Source: Klebsiella pneumoniae (GTDB lineage: Bacteria > Myxococcota_A > UBA796 > SXON01). From it: a DNA stretch of 64,000 nucleotides. This document shows positions 16,423-26,319 of the stretch, piece by piece. Both the position numbers and the translations under genes were made by a program. Position 1 is the first letter of the stretch. Every line of letters begins with the position of its first letter. Location: NCBI GenBank assembly GCA_945862325.1, contig CAMAXZ010000003.1, positions 124,001-188,000 on the forward strand. The letters run 5' to 3'. The notes beneath the pieces were generated by a model. The model saw only the letters and a list, made by a program, of their open reading frames with translations, was not told where the DNA came from and searched no databases.

Positions 16423-19047
16423 TTACCCACGGGTCGTGCCCAAGCTGATCGACTGCCTTTCGCGTGGGCCCGGCTCGCTCCTCGACAAGCCGAGCGAGCT
16501 GTAGCCGACAACCGCCGGGGCTCCGCGCCTGAACAGAAGCGAGAGGTTGATTACGAACGGCTTTCCCTTGTGCTCGATGAGCATTTTCCCGCCTTCGCCC
16601 ACATCGTCGAACCAGTCCACGTCGACGTTGCGGTCCGTGCCGAGCCGGCACTCGTCCTGCACGTCGCCCCAGCGCCCCTGAGACGAGAAGACGATGTCGC
16701 CCACCCGCATCCAAGCGCCGCCCGCCGCGGCCTGAAGCGCGGTGAACTCGCCCCAGCGCGCCCTCACATCCCGCTCGACCTCGTCCAGGGCGGCCACCTC
16801 CTCGATCGCTGCGGCGCGCGATGCTGCGTGTTCCTCCGTCACCCGCACCGCTCCTAGCAGCGTTCCAACCTGCTGCCCTCCGCCGCCAGGCTGTAGCCGT
16901 GACGCCGACAACACGCGCCTCGTCCACACGGCGCGAGTGGTTGGCTGCTCCCAACCCACGATGGCCACGGCGACGGCCGCCGCGGCGAGCAGATGCCCAT
17001 CGCCGAAGCGGTGCTGAAGTTCCGCGTCGCGACCGGCGGCCAAGAGGCGATCGTACGCCGCCGAGAAGCAGGCGGGAGCCAGCAGCTTGGCGATGCAGGG
17101 CTCCACCCACCCCCTCGCGTTCGATGGCGCCAACCAGCCGCTGGACATCCCGACCAGAGCAAGGGCAATGGGGAAGGCGTACGCATGGAGCAGGTCCTCT
17201 GGAGAGCACCTCGCGGCAAAACCAGCGCCCGCCAACTCGGCGTTCCATCTCTCAACCTGCTTCGTGAGACGATCGACGTTCGCTTGTGAGAGTTGCACGC
17301 CGACCACGCCCGTCCGCGCGCGCTCGCCGCCTGCTTCCGGGGGCTCTCGGCGGCCCGCGCGATCCCCCTCATCGACTTCCGATCCCCCGCCAGCGTCGGG
17401 TGCCTCGCCACCGTCCTCGTCGTCTTCAAGCGGGGCGTCGTCGTCGAACCGAAATACGGCGCGCAGCAACCCCGAGAGCGACGCCGCGGAGCGGTCGAGA
17501 ACTAGTGGAATCGCTGAAGGACCAGCGTGAGCCCGCGCGGACGCGAGCAGCGCCGGGTCCAGCGCAGATGCGTTCTGGACACCGCGGTCAGTGGATTGGC
17601 GCGGCCCTCCCCCAGTGCCCGACGCGTGGCCGGACGCTTGGAAAAACGTACTTGAAAGGCGGACGAGATCGTCAACGATGCGACGCTGATCGTCAACGCC
17701 CCCCAACTCGCGGAGTCCATCGATGGAGTCGTGCCAACGTCGCTGCTCCGTGGTGTCCAGGAGTTGCCGCACGTCGGCGAGACAACAGAATGGGGTGGTG
17801 AACTCCTGGTGATCCGTGCGGACCACGCACCATCCCGCCCTGCGCGAGTATGCGCCCATTCGAGCACACCACACGGCGCCTCGCGCCTGGAGTTCGGTCA
17901 CCGGCCCGTCGTGGTCAACCAGTTCGACCGCCGCTCCGCTTGGCGGGTTGGGGATCAGCCGCGCGACCACTTCCCCGGTGGATGCGTCCCATTCAAGCTG
18001 CACGAGGTCGTAGGCGGGAGCGCGCGCACGCTCCTCGTCCTCGGTGGGCCAGCGTTTGGCGGGCAGGACCGAGGCGGGGTCCGCCGCATCACGGGCGTCG
18101 GCAAGGAGCTCATCAAACGCCTCGGCCGTCGGCGAATCATAAACCGCTACGATCTCATGATTGCCGCCATCTGACACCGGACGAAGCCAAGCCGAGGCAG
18201 AGCAGTTCGCCGAGCCCATCACCGCCGCGCTCCCATCCGGTCCGTTCAGCCACAGGACTTTCGCGTGCAGGGGCATGTTGCCCCTGTCAAACGGCGCGAT
18301 GCGAACGCGGATCGGCAAGCGCGCGAGCGCTGAGGCGTCGAAGGATGCTCTCGCCGGAGTGAGGATGACCGTCGCCTCCTCGACCCCGAAGGTCTCGGAT
18401 GCCCAGCGCAGAAGCGCGCCGTCGACGTCGGTCGAGCCGGTCAACATCGTGAGTGACGTGAAGCGTCGGCCCCCCCAGCGTCGTTTCAGCTGCGTGGCCA
18501 GGGTGGCGCGCCCTGACCAGAGCACGGTCGCGTTGGAGCTAGGCTCCGCCTGAAGCCAGCCGAGAGCGAGAACGTCGTCAAGAATCGCCCGCGCGCTCTC
18601 GCTACCACAGCCCTCCCGGACGTCCTCAAGTACGGGCCGGAGCCATGTCCCGTCGTCGTCGGCGTTGCGACCAACGGGCCAGTGGGAGCCTGTCTCCCAC
18701 TGCCCGCCGCAGCCGAACGCAGTGAGATTGCCTGAGCCCACCCAAACGCGCCCGTTGTCGGGGCCGGCGCGCAGCCACAGCTTCGGGTGAAACGCTCCCC
18801 CGCCCTGAACGCTGTCGAGCGCCCACTGCCGTCCGAGATCTCGGATTCGCCCCTCGGCCACCGCTGACCGGAGCTCACCCGCCAGCTCGTGTAGCCGGCC
18901 GCGATCGGCGACCACGAGCACCCTCGATGCGCCACCTGCGCGCAGGTGTCGGAGAGGCAATCGCTCAAAGAAAACGGGATCGAGCGACCAAGTCAGGAGG
19001 ATCGCAGTTCCGGACCCAGGCGCGCGTAGGAAGTCGCGCGGCTTCAT
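16423..19047 (-). CDS. PLD-superfamily nuclease-like protein of the leftward defence operon
   Basis: This 874-residue protein has two phospholipase D-type half-sites: FHPKLWL (H87, K89) with VGSGN (103-107), and LHAKVLWL (H261, K263) with MGSAN (277-281). This duplicated HxK...GSxN pattern is the active-site signature of PLD-fold nucleases. The remaining 590 residues are unrecognised, with an acidic linker near residue 550-600. The ATG at 19047 overlaps the upstream stop as ATGA. The aspartate of the canonical HxKxxxxD motif is not obvious in either half, so catalysis is not assured. In this operon it is the best candidate for a DNA- or RNA-cutting effector besides HsdR. Confidence 0.75.
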   Translation of the reverse strand: MKPRDFLRAPGSGTAILLTWSLDPVFFERLPLRHLRAGGASRVLVVADRGRLHELAGELRSAVAEGRIRDLGRQWALDSVQGGGAFHPKLWLRAGPDNGRVWVGSGNLTAFGCGGQWETGSHWPVGRNADDDGTWLRPVLEDVREGCGSESARAILDDVLALGWLQAEPSSNATVLWSGRATLATQLKRRWGGRRFTSLTMLTGSTDVDGALLRWASETFGVEEATVILTPARASFDASALARLPIRVRIAPFDRGNMPLHAKVLWLNGPDGSAAVMGSANCSASAWLRPVSDGGNHEIVAVYDSPTAEAFDELLADARDAADPASVLPAKRWPTEDEERARAPAYDLVQLEWDASTGEVVARLIPNPPSGAAVELVDHDGPVTELQARGAVWCARMGAYSRRAGWCVVRTDHQEFTTPFCCLADVRQLLDTTEQRRWHDSIDGLRELGGVDDQRRIVDDLVRLSSTFFQASGHASGTGGGPRQSTDRGVQNASALDPALLASARAHAGPSAIPLVLDRSAASLSGLLRAVFRFDDDAPLEDDEDGGEAPDAGGGSEVDEGDRAGRREPPEAGGERARTGVVGVQLSQANVDRLTKQVERWNAELAGAGFAARCSPEDLLHAYAFPIALALVGMSSGWLAPSNARGWVEPCIAKLLAPACFSAAYDRLLAAGRDAELQHRFGDGHLLAAAAVAVAIVGWEQPTTRAVWTRRVLSASRLQPGGGGQQVGTLLGAVRVTEEHAASRAAAIEEVAALDEVERDVRARWGEFTALQAAAGGAWMRVGDIVFSSQGRWGDVQDECRLGTDRNVDVDWFDDVGEGGKMLIEHKGKPFVINLSLLFRRGAPAVVGYSSLGLSRSEPGPRERQSISLGTTRG

Positions 19048-20675
19048 CCGAGCGGCTCCTGTTCGAAGTGCCTGAGCGCGGCGGCCAGCTTCCTCTCCCC
19101 GGTCGCCGTGAGGCCCCGTGCGTCGATCAGCCCGAGCTGGGTACACCAGCGCGACGCATTGAGAATCCGTGACGCTGCGCGCCCAGGGTCGAAAAGCGTC
19201 CGAAAGCGCCAGCGGTCACCCTCAGCGTAGAGGTGCGCCGCATCACTCCGCGGATTGCTCTGCATGCGGGTCCACGCCACATCGAGGTGGTGCCGAACGG
19301 TCAAGTGAGCGATTTGCGCCAGAACCGAGGGCAGGGCTGGATTCTCCTGGCGCCAGGCCGCCACACGCGAGCGCACGCCACCGGCTAGCGCCAGCTTGCC
19401 TCCAGCGAGGTGCGCGGAGAACGGCCCGCCTCCAAGAAGGGCGGGTTCAACACGTCGAAGGGCGAGTAGCCACGCCACGGGCAGCAGCGCGAGCGGCGCC
19501 GCCGTTCGCGACCGCGAAAGAGCGAGACTTCCGACATCCCGTTCGCTCAGGCCACCCTTCCACCGGCGCACGCCGCCTCGGCTCTCTGCACCTTGATCGG
19601 TGTGGACCTCCACCCGTTCGGCGAGCGCGTTGAATCTGAGGCTGTGGAAGTGCTCACCCGCGTGTAGCAGGCCGCATTCCCGGAGCGCCGCGTCGAGGCT
19701 GGTCTCGTCCGACAGCAGGCTCTGGATCAGGCCCGCACCCCCGACGTCGCTCCCCTCGGGCAGGTCCTCCAGTGCATCGGTCACTGCCGACATCGCCGCT
19801 TCATGTACCGAAACGAGCAGGTCCTGAGCACCGAATACGGCCCACCCGTCGAGCACCGGCCACAGCACGCTCGTCAACCCGCGGCCGCCTTCTCGGGCGA
19901 CCTCGAACACGGCTGGCTCCGTCGGCACGCCCCCCGTCTTCGAGAGGGCGAGCAGCGTCGCGTAGGCGGCCAGCCTCCAGCGGGCCCGGCGGCGGAAGGG
20001 CTCGGCGGCCGGCGGTTCGGCAGGCATGATCACGTCGCACAACGCGTCGCGTTCCGCGTCGGACCACCTGTCCAGGTGGGCGGCTGCACCGAACTCCAAC
20101 AGATCGGCGCGGGTCGCACTCTCGGGTGGACCGGAGTCGCTAATCACGGCGCCGAGCCGCGTGTCGCGAAGGCGGGCATCGGCGAGTTTGGCAATTGCGG
20201 CTCCCGAATCAATTGTCGGAGCCGCCACGGGTCGGGAAGTCCCATCGATGACCGTCGTGTCCAGGCCCAGCTGTGCGCACGCCCCAGCGTAGATGCCAGC
20301 GGCAGGCCCCTCCACCACAGGGCCGAGTCCGACTGGGTCCTCCTCCAGCGACAGTCGCCTCGCTGCCTGCCTGCCGCCAACCAGGTGCGTGTCCGACCGC
20401 CCGGCCAGAAGGTTGCCCAACGCAACGGCGGACTCGACTCGGAGCGCGAACTGGTGGAACGCACCCGCGTTGTCAGGCCGCCCTTGCCGCCAGTAGGCAT
20501 CGAGCATCCACTGACGTAGCGCCAAGTAGCGAACGTGCGGGGTGACCGTCGTGATCCCGTCCATCAGGGCGTAGCCGAGGCGTTGCGGAGCGGCCCGGAG
20601 GCCGAGGAAATCCTGCCCGCCGGCGGGTGCGTCGCGCGTGTCAAGCCACTCCGGCGCCGGGGGCCCGCCCGTCAC
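19044..20675 (-). CDS. Unknown protein between the ATPase and PLD genes
   Basis: This 543-residue protein is not one I recognise. It is mostly helical and has no Walker, nuclease or membrane motif that I can see. It starts at GTG 20675, overlapping the ATPase stop as GTGA, and ends overlapping the PLD start. Four-base overlaps on both sides argue that it is a structural part of the same system. The upstream frame extension to 20960 is antisense to the ATPase frame and is excluded. Confidence 0.7.
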   Translation of the reverse strand: MTGGPPAPEWLDTRDAPAGGQDFLGLRAAPQRLGYALMDGITTVTPHVRYLALRQWMLDAYWRQGRPDNAGAFHQFALRVESAVALGNLLAGRSDTHLVGGRQAARRLSLEEDPVGLGPVVEGPAAGIYAGACAQLGLDTTVIDGTSRPVAAPTIDSGAAIAKLADARLRDTRLGAVISDSGPPESATRADLLEFGAAAHLDRWSDAERDALCDVIMPAEPPAAEPFRRRARWRLAAYATLLALSKTGGVPTEPAVFEVAREGGRGLTSVLWPVLDGWAVFGAQDLLVSVHEAAMSAVTDALEDLPEGSDVGGAGLIQSLLSDETSLDAALRECGLLHAGEHFHSLRFNALAERVEVHTDQGAESRGGVRRWKGGLSERDVGSLALSRSRTAAPLALLPVAWLLALRRVEPALLGGGPFSAHLAGGKLALAGGVRSRVAAWRQENPALPSVLAQIAHLTVRHHLDVAWTRMQSNPRSDAAHLYAEGDRWRFRTLFDPGRAASRILNASRWCTQLGLIDARGLTATGERKLAAALRHFEQEPLG

Positions 20676-22204
20676 GGCAAGTCCCGCTGGAGCGAGTCGC
20701 ACATTTCGACCGCCGCGAAGGCCGCCGCGATCGCGATGCCACCGTCGATGCTGCTGTCCTGATGCTGCCCGAGATCCCCGTAGCCCTTCACCTGTTCGAC
20801 GAGGGCCACCGTTCGGCGTGAGACGTGCTTCGCCTGGCATTGCCCGATCGAGTCGTCGATGATCTCCCAGAGAAGTTGGCACTGGCGCCCCCGGTCCCCC
20901 GCGGGGAAGCCCTTGCCCGGCCACCGGGTGTTCCCGTTCTTCGTCCAGGTCCCAACCCACGCTGCCGGGAAGTTCGCCCCGGGGGCCTCCTTCTCAAGCA
21001 CCATATCCAAGGCACGATTCGCGAGCGCCCGGAACTGGTACAGGCAATCGCCGGGACGCTCAATGTCAGCGAAGATTCGACGAAGGTATTCTCGAAGCGC
21101 GGGGTCCTTGGTGGCCACCTGCGCGGCCCGAAACGTCAGGACCTTCCCGATGTTCGACACGTAGGCGTCGCGCGTGCCGAACAGGCGATGCAGATCTCCA
21201 ACTGCGGATCCTTGGTCCATCGCGAACATCTCCATTGCCCGCGAAGTGATCCTCATGGCGTCGCCCGATTGACGCACCAAACCGTAGCGGTCCAGCGCGC
21301 GCTTCCGCTCTGCTCCGAGGTCCACCGCCCTGACGGTCGATCCAGCGATCAGGCGAAGGTCCGCCTGCGCCTCGACCCCCAGATCGTCCCAAAGGTCCGC
21401 GAGCGTGTCATCACGCTGCGAGACCAGCCTCCCCCCTTCGCTGGCGACCTGACCGGTGCTGACAGGCCCAGGGAGGGCGAGCCGACCGGCCAGGGCGGCG
21501 ACCAACGAAGGGTACCCACCGGTCCACTCGTGGCAGGCGTCACGCGCCCCCGGCGCGGCTACGGCCCCCAAGGCCGCAAAAACCCCGGCCCACTCATCCA
21601 CCCGGAGGGCGTCGAGCTCCAGAAGCTGCTGGAAGCGAAGATGAAAGTCAGAGGAGCCCTTGTCGTCGTCGCGACAGAGGTCACCGAGCCTCCGCCGGGA
21701 GCCAGTGATGAAACGCACACCTGCCTCGTCCGCGAGGTTGCACAGCCCGTCCCATGTGTCTCCGGGCGCGACCGTGGACTTCAGTACCTCGTCGCAGCCG
21801 TCGAGCACAAGCAGGACGGCCTTCCCGGTGGGCTTGAACTCATCGATCGTCATGCGCCGAAGCTTGGTGAACAACCGCTTCCCATCCGCCTCCGGATTGA
21901 TGTCGTCAGCAAGCAGCGACAGTTCGTTGTCGTTCCCGAGCCCCCGAAGGCTCTGCGCGAGGGCGTCCGCTATCGGCCCGTAGACAGCATGGTCGAACCC
22001 GGGGCGACGGTGACGGAGGTCCACGTAGCAGGCCGTCAACACGCTGCCGCGACCCTTCGCGTAGGTTCGAGCCACCTCGCGGAGAACCGCCGTCTTCCCG
22101 ATGCCTCGCGGACCGACAACCGAAACGTTGTCCGGGTCAGGCTTGGCGAGAGCCGCGTGGATGGCCGCAAGCGCCTTGGGCCGGGGCCAAAATGCAGTGC
22201 TCAC
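20672..22204 (-). CDS. STAND/AAA-type ATPase
   Basis: This 510-residue ATPase has a Walker A at residues 31-38 (GPRGIGKT) and a Walker B at 131-139 (LLVLDGCDE), followed by a helical arginine-rich region (TGSRRRLGDL) like sensor motifs of STAND ATPases. The C-terminal 200 residues are helical with no recognised repeats. GTG 22204 overlaps the preceding stop as GTGA. The neighbouring fusion protein also carries a STAND ATPase module, so the system has two separate ATPases. It may act as a sensor or a loader for the PLD protein. Confidence 0.75.
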   Translation of the reverse strand: MSTAFWPRPKALAAIHAALAKPDPDNVSVVGPRGIGKTAVLREVARTYAKGRGSVLTACYVDLRHRRPGFDHAVYGPIADALAQSLRGLGNDNELSLLADDINPEADGKRLFTKLRRMTIDEFKPTGKAVLLVLDGCDEVLKSTVAPGDTWDGLCNLADEAGVRFITGSRRRLGDLCRDDDKGSSDFHLRFQQLLELDALRVDEWAGVFAALGAVAAPGARDACHEWTGGYPSLVAALAGRLALPGPVSTGQVASEGGRLVSQRDDTLADLWDDLGVEAQADLRLIAGSTVRAVDLGAERKRALDRYGLVRQSGDAMRITSRAMEMFAMDQGSAVGDLHRLFGTRDAYVSNIGKVLTFRAAQVATKDPALREYLRRIFADIERPGDCLYQFRALANRALDMVLEKEAPGANFPAAWVGTWTKNGNTRWPGKGFPAGDRGRQCQLLWEIIDDSIGQCQAKHVSRRTVALVEQVKGYGDLGQHQDSSIDGGIAIAAAFAAVEMCDSLQRDLP

Positions 22205-25200
22205 GCGGCGCCTCCTAGGCTCTCCTCCAGCGCGAGCTGGAGCTGGTGTGGGAAGTCCTTGTGTCGCCTCATCCACCGGGCGAACAGGGGGATCGCGATG
22301 CGGTATTCCGGGCCGGAACCACGGTCGTTCGTGTCGAGCAGCTCCAACTCGACGAGGGAGTCCAAGTCGGCGAGGAGCGCCTTCGGGGAGACGGCGATGC
22401 CTTCCTGATCGAGACGCGACCGGAGCAACTCGACGCCCAGCCGATCGGACCCACCCGACAGGCGATCGACGAGGCAGAGCAGGTACCGCCGGCGCTCTCC
22501 GACCGGGCCATTCCGATCGCCGGGGTCTCGCCGCCCGGCGTACCCCCACAGTGCGGCGAGGTGCTCGTAGTCCTCCACGGTGCGTCGGAGCGCCTCGTCG
22601 AGCACGCTGCGGTTGGCGTGGGCGCGCCGGGTTTCGGCGAGTACGTCGAACACCTTCGCACAGATGTACTGGATGATGTAGGGCTGGCGGGCGCTTTCCT
22701 TGACGATGGCGTCCACGACTGCTGAGTCGTACCGTACCCGCCCCGCCACCGGGGCCGTCACCAACTCCCGCGCCGCCTCGTCGTCGAGGGCGACGACAGG
22801 AATGCGGTAGCCGAAGCCGAACAGCGCGGACCAGTACTCCTCCCGGAGCCGCTTCAACCGGCGGGAGCCAGTCAAGATCGCGTCGACACCCTCACGCGTT
22901 TGGAGGAGGTGCCGGATGTTCTCGGGGACTTGCGGGCTGGTCACGCCGGAGTCGATGCCATCTTGGACCTTGTCGAACTCATCCAGCATCAGAAGTAGGT
23001 GCCGGGGCGCGATCGCCTCTATGACCCTGTCAACGTAGGACCGCAGCGCGGTGTACGGATCTCGACTCACGACGATCTCGAACGATGCGTCGACGAATGC
23101 ATCGACGAATTTCCGCGGCGGCAGGTTCTCGGGCATATTCGGCAGCGGGACGGGGCTCCCGTCCTTCCAGCACGCCATCCCGATCTCTTCGATGAGCAAC
23201 CTGAACAGCTCCGCCGTGCCGACACCGGCCGTCTTGGTGGCGCCGGAAGTACCTTGAAAGCTGCACTCGACGGGCAGCCACTGGGACCTCAGGCCCATCT
23301 CCGGCGCTCGGAGCCGGCTGAGAATCGAACTTTTACCAGCGCGGCGGTTCCCCTCCAGCAGCAGCACCTTCGCGCCACCGCATAGGTGGCGCTTCACGGC
23401 CGCGAGCACGTCCGCTCGCCCCTTGAACAATGCCGGATCGCTGATCACCGCTCCGGGCTTGTAGGGGCTCGTGCCGATGTCGACCTCTTCCTCGACCTCC
23501 GGCTCGTCGGCTGGGGCCAGCATGAAGTACACGTCGGCCGCAATCGTGCCCTCGGCCTCCGTGCCGTCCCACCGCACTCCGGTCCAGAACAGCTCGACCT
23601 CGAACGAAACGCCCTCGTTGTCGACACGCCCGGTGGCCTGGTCCTCGGTGAGCGCGAGGGTGAGGGTGTAGGAGTCCCCTGGGTCCAGGTCGCCGATGTC
23701 GATGGCATCATCGTGGCCCGGCGTCGCGTTGATCAGCACGGTGCGCAGCCCGCTCGTTCCCGTGAGTTTGACCTGAAGCTGAGCGGTGCCGTTGCCGTCG
23801 CCGTCGGAACTCTCCCCCACCTGTTCCGCGACGAGCTCGTAGCGAAGTGCCGCGCGACCAGCCGCACGCGGTAGCCAGGCGAGCAGCGCGTCCGTGAGCC
23901 GCGCGCACAACCTCCCCGCGGGACTCTCCACCTCGCCCATCTGCACGAGGGCTGTTTGGAGCATCATCCCAAGGGCGGAGAACGCTTTGCCATGGACGAA
24001 CCCGCTCGGTGCGTCGCCCGAGGAGAAGGCGATGGGCCCGATCAGTTGCACGACGTTGATCCAACGCTGGGCGTCCTCGGGTGCACCAGCGACCTTGCCG
24101 AAGCTCGACCCGCTCACCGCGTGGAGTGCGCGGAACACGTCGGCGACCAGCGCGTCCTCGGCCGGCTCGTCTACGCGACCAGCCGTGAGCCGCTGGATTC
24201 CCGGGTGCTCCTGGAGGAGGCGGGTAAGCGGGTCCTCGTCCGTGTCCACTTGAAGCGCCGCGAGCGCCTCGATCGCATCGCCCCCGCGCGCTTGTAGTTG
24301 GCGCACGACTCGAGCCTGAACGGCGAGGGGAGGCACCGGGATCTCGACGCGTTCGAGCTCACGCACGGAGATGTGTTTGACTGCCGCACCGTGAGCGAGC
24401 GCCCGGAGACCAGCCTGGATGCTCGCGCTTTGCAGGATGGCAAGTAAGAAGCCGCGGTCGATCGACTCCTTCGCACGGATGCGCGCGATGTCCCCGCTCA
24501 CCACGACCGCGGCGGCGCGAAGCCGCTGTGGGGTGTCTTCAGGCCAATGCCGCTGGTCCGCGGGCGCGGTCTTGCCTATTGTGCCGCCAACCGAGAGCAG
24601 AACATCGCCTGGCGCAACGAGGCCGGACTCCCCGGCACCGGGCACAAGGTACCGGCTGCCGAGTTGGACGCGCGCGCCGAGCAAGTCGGAAACCCGGACG
24701 AAGGGGCGAGCCAGTGGGCCCCCTTCACCGCCGTTTCCCGAGCCATCGCCGAGGCCGCTGCCATCACCGCTTCCGGACCCGTCGCCCCCGCCGTACCCGT
24801 ACCCGCTGCCATCCCCGCGCCCCGAGCCGTCACCGGCACCCGAGCCATACCCGTCGCCGAAACCGTACCCATCACCGTTCGACAGGGCGACGCCATAGCC
24901 CCCACCCGAGTGCGCGACCCCTTCGGGCAGCACCTCGTCGCGCTTCGGCCGGTACCCACCGCGAACCTCGGTGACCTCACCTAGTCTCCGCAACGGGACA
25001 CGCTCACCGAGCTGGCGAAGCATCGCGGTCGCTCCGTCCTCGGCCGCAGGTGGCGTGAGTCGGTAGGCGTCCAGTCGGATGCGAGCCATATCGACGTGGT
25101 GGATCTCGTGACCGGGAAGCTTCGGCTCGGCCGCAACGATGGCCGCCGCGAGTGCCCTCGCCCCCGACGCCGAGTCAGGGAGAGACCGCAGGTTCACCAG

Positions 25201-26319
25201 CGTGACCTTCTCGCCGAGCGGCGCACGCCGGAGCACCAACAACGACACGGGGACGTTGGTGTAGGGGCGTAGCGCCCCTGGAGGGAGGTTCACCACCGCG
25301 TCGATCCGAAACTCGTCCACGAGCCACTTGCGGATTTCCTCGTCCGCGCCCGCACGGAACAGGAAACCGCTGGGAACCGCGACGACCCCTCGTCCTCCGG
25401 GTCGCAGCGACCGGGCGACGTGCTGAACGAAGTACCCCTCGATGGTGCGCGCGCGCACGGGGAAGTCGTACACGTCGGACCGTCCGACGTCCTTCCCCCA
25501 CGGCGGATTGGCGAGCACCAGGTCAAAGCCCTGCTGGTGATGCCTTCCAGCGGCCGTGCGTTCCAGCGCGTCGCCGAGCTCCAACGCGGGCTTGAACCCG
25601 GCCAACATGAGGCGGATGAAGCTGATGAGTTGCGAAGCGGGGTTGATGTCCACGCCGAACACCGGCTGCTGGACAGCGCGCCCCCACTCGGCGGGCGAGA
25701 GCCGGCGCCCCTGCTCCCACATCGCCGCGGCCGATGCTGCAAGCCACGACCCGGTGCCGCAGCACGGGTCGTAAACACGCTCACCCGGCTTGGGGTCTCC
25801 GAGCGCCACCGCGAGTCGCGTGAGGGCGGGAGGTGACGTGAACTCCCCAGCAAACCTCGATCCACCTGCGATGCGTTGAATCAGGTCGCTGAAAGCGTCA
25901 CCCGCTGCGCGGCGATCCGCCGGCGTGTCGAAGGGGAGGGCACGCACCCAGGCGGCCATCTCGCCGAGCAGCTTCCCGTCAACTCCCTGCGGGGTCCGCA
26001 TCCAGTGGTTGCGACCTTCCGGCAGGTTGAGGGCCTTCCGAACGCGGGGCCAGAGCGACGCAACCAGATCGCTCTCCGAAATACCCCCCTCGGAGAGGGC
26101 CTCCCAGGAGAACTCGCGAGGCAGAATGGGCGTGTAGTCTTCGCCGTTGAAGGCAGCCATCGCCTCTCGCTCCGCGTCCTCCGCCTCAGCCCAGCGCACC
26201 GCGAGCAGCCACGCGAGTGGTGCGGCCAGGGTATCGACGCTCGCGTCGAGCCCGTGGGCCATGCGGTTGCGCAGGAGCTGCGCGAGCGGGTTGGTGGGGG
26301 ACGAAGGGGACACGGTCAT
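22201..26319 (-). CDS. Fusion of type I-like adenine methyltransferase, specificity domain and STAND ATPase
   Basis: This is a 1372-residue multidomain protein. Residues 1-430 form an HsdM-like N6-adenine methyltransferase with SAM motif DPCCGTGSW (184-192) and catalytic NPPW (271-274). Residues 440-690 resemble an HsdS target-recognition region (VPLRRLGEVTEVRGGY; GDVLLSVGGTIGKTA; VKHISVRELERVEIPVPPLA), interrupted by a Gly/Asp/Ser repeat at 482-530. Residues 690-950 are an unrecognised, partly beta-rich linker. Residues 955-1372 form a STAND ATPase with a GRADVLAAV lead-in, Walker A GNRRAGKSS (990-998), Walker B LLLMLDEFDK near 1105 and a winged-helix-like tail. It could read methylation state or bind unmodified DNA and signal through the ATPase. 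The start overlaps hsdS by four bases. Confidence 0.85.
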   Translation of the reverse strand: MTVSPSSPTNPLAQLLRNRMAHGLDASVDTLAAPLAWLLAVRWAEAEDAEREAMAAFNGEDYTPILPREFSWEALSEGGISESDLVASLWPRVRKALNLPEGRNHWMRTPQGVDGKLLGEMAAWVRALPFDTPADRRAAGDAFSDLIQRIAGGSRFAGEFTSPPALTRLAVALGDPKPGERVYDPCCGTGSWLAASAAAMWEQGRRLSPAEWGRAVQQPVFGVDINPASQLISFIRLMLAGFKPALELGDALERTAAGRHHQQGFDLVLANPPWGKDVGRSDVYDFPVRARTIEGYFVQHVARSLRPGGRGVVAVPSGFLFRAGADEEIRKWLVDEFRIDAVVNLPPGALRPYTNVPVSLLVLRRAPLGEKVTLVNLRSLPDSASGARALAAAIVAAEPKLPGHEIHHVDMARIRLDAYRLTPPAAEDGATAMLRQLGERVPLRRLGEVTEVRGGYRPKRDEVLPEGVAHSGGGYGVALSNGDGYGFGDGYGSGAGDGSGRGDGSGYGYGGGDGSGSGDGSGLGDGSGNGGEGGPLARPFVRVSDLLGARVQLGSRYLVPGAGESGLVAPGDVLLSVGGTIGKTAPADQRHWPEDTPQRLRAAAVVVSGDIARIRAKESIDRGFLLAILQSASIQAGLRALAHGAAVKHISVRELERVEIPVPPLAVQARVVRQLQARGGDAIEALAALQVDTDEDPLTRLLQEHPGIQRLTAGRVDEPAEDALVADVFRALHAVSGSSFGKVAGAPEDAQRWINVVQLIGPIAFSSGDAPSGFVHGKAFSALGMMLQTALVQMGEVESPAGRLCARLTDALLAWLPRAAGRAALRYELVAEQVGESSDGDGNGTAQLQVKLTGTSGLRTVLINATPGHDDAIDIGDLDPGDSYTLTLALTEDQATGRVDNEGVSFEVELFWTGVRWDGTEAEGTIAADVYFMLAPADEPEVEEEVDIGTSPYKPGAVISDPALFKGRADVLAAVKRHLCGGAKVLLLEGNRRAGKSSILSRLRAPEMGLRSQWLPVECSFQGTSGATKTAGVGTAELFRLLIEEIGMACWKDGSPVPLPNMPENLPPRKFVDAFVDASFEIVVSRDPYTALRSYVDRVIEAIAPRHLLLMLDEFDKVQDGIDSGVTSPQVPENIRHLLQTREGVDAILTGSRRLKRLREEYWSALFGFGYRIPVVALDDEAARELVTAPVAGRVRYDSAVVDAIVKESARQPYIIQYICAKVFDVLAETRRAHANRSVLDEALRRTVEDYEHLAALWGYAGRRDPGDRNGPVGERRRYLLCLVDRLSGGSDRLGVELLRSRLDQEGIAVSPKALLADLDSLVELELLDTNDRGSGPEYRIAIPLFARWMRRHKDFPHQLQLALEESLGGAA
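24718..24906 (-). repeat. Gly-Asp-Ser low-complexity repeat inside a target-recognition domain
   Basis: Short 6- and 12-base units (GACGGG/GATGGC type) encode repeated GDGSG and GDGYG tracts at residues 472-534 of the fusion protein. They sit between two HsdS-like segments of one recognition domain. Such repeats can change length by slippage and would stay in frame when whole units are gained or lost. Confidence 0.75.

Noticed and set aside
24718-24906. CRISPR or intergenic satellite
   Set aside because: Repeats are in frame in a large coding region and lack spacers.
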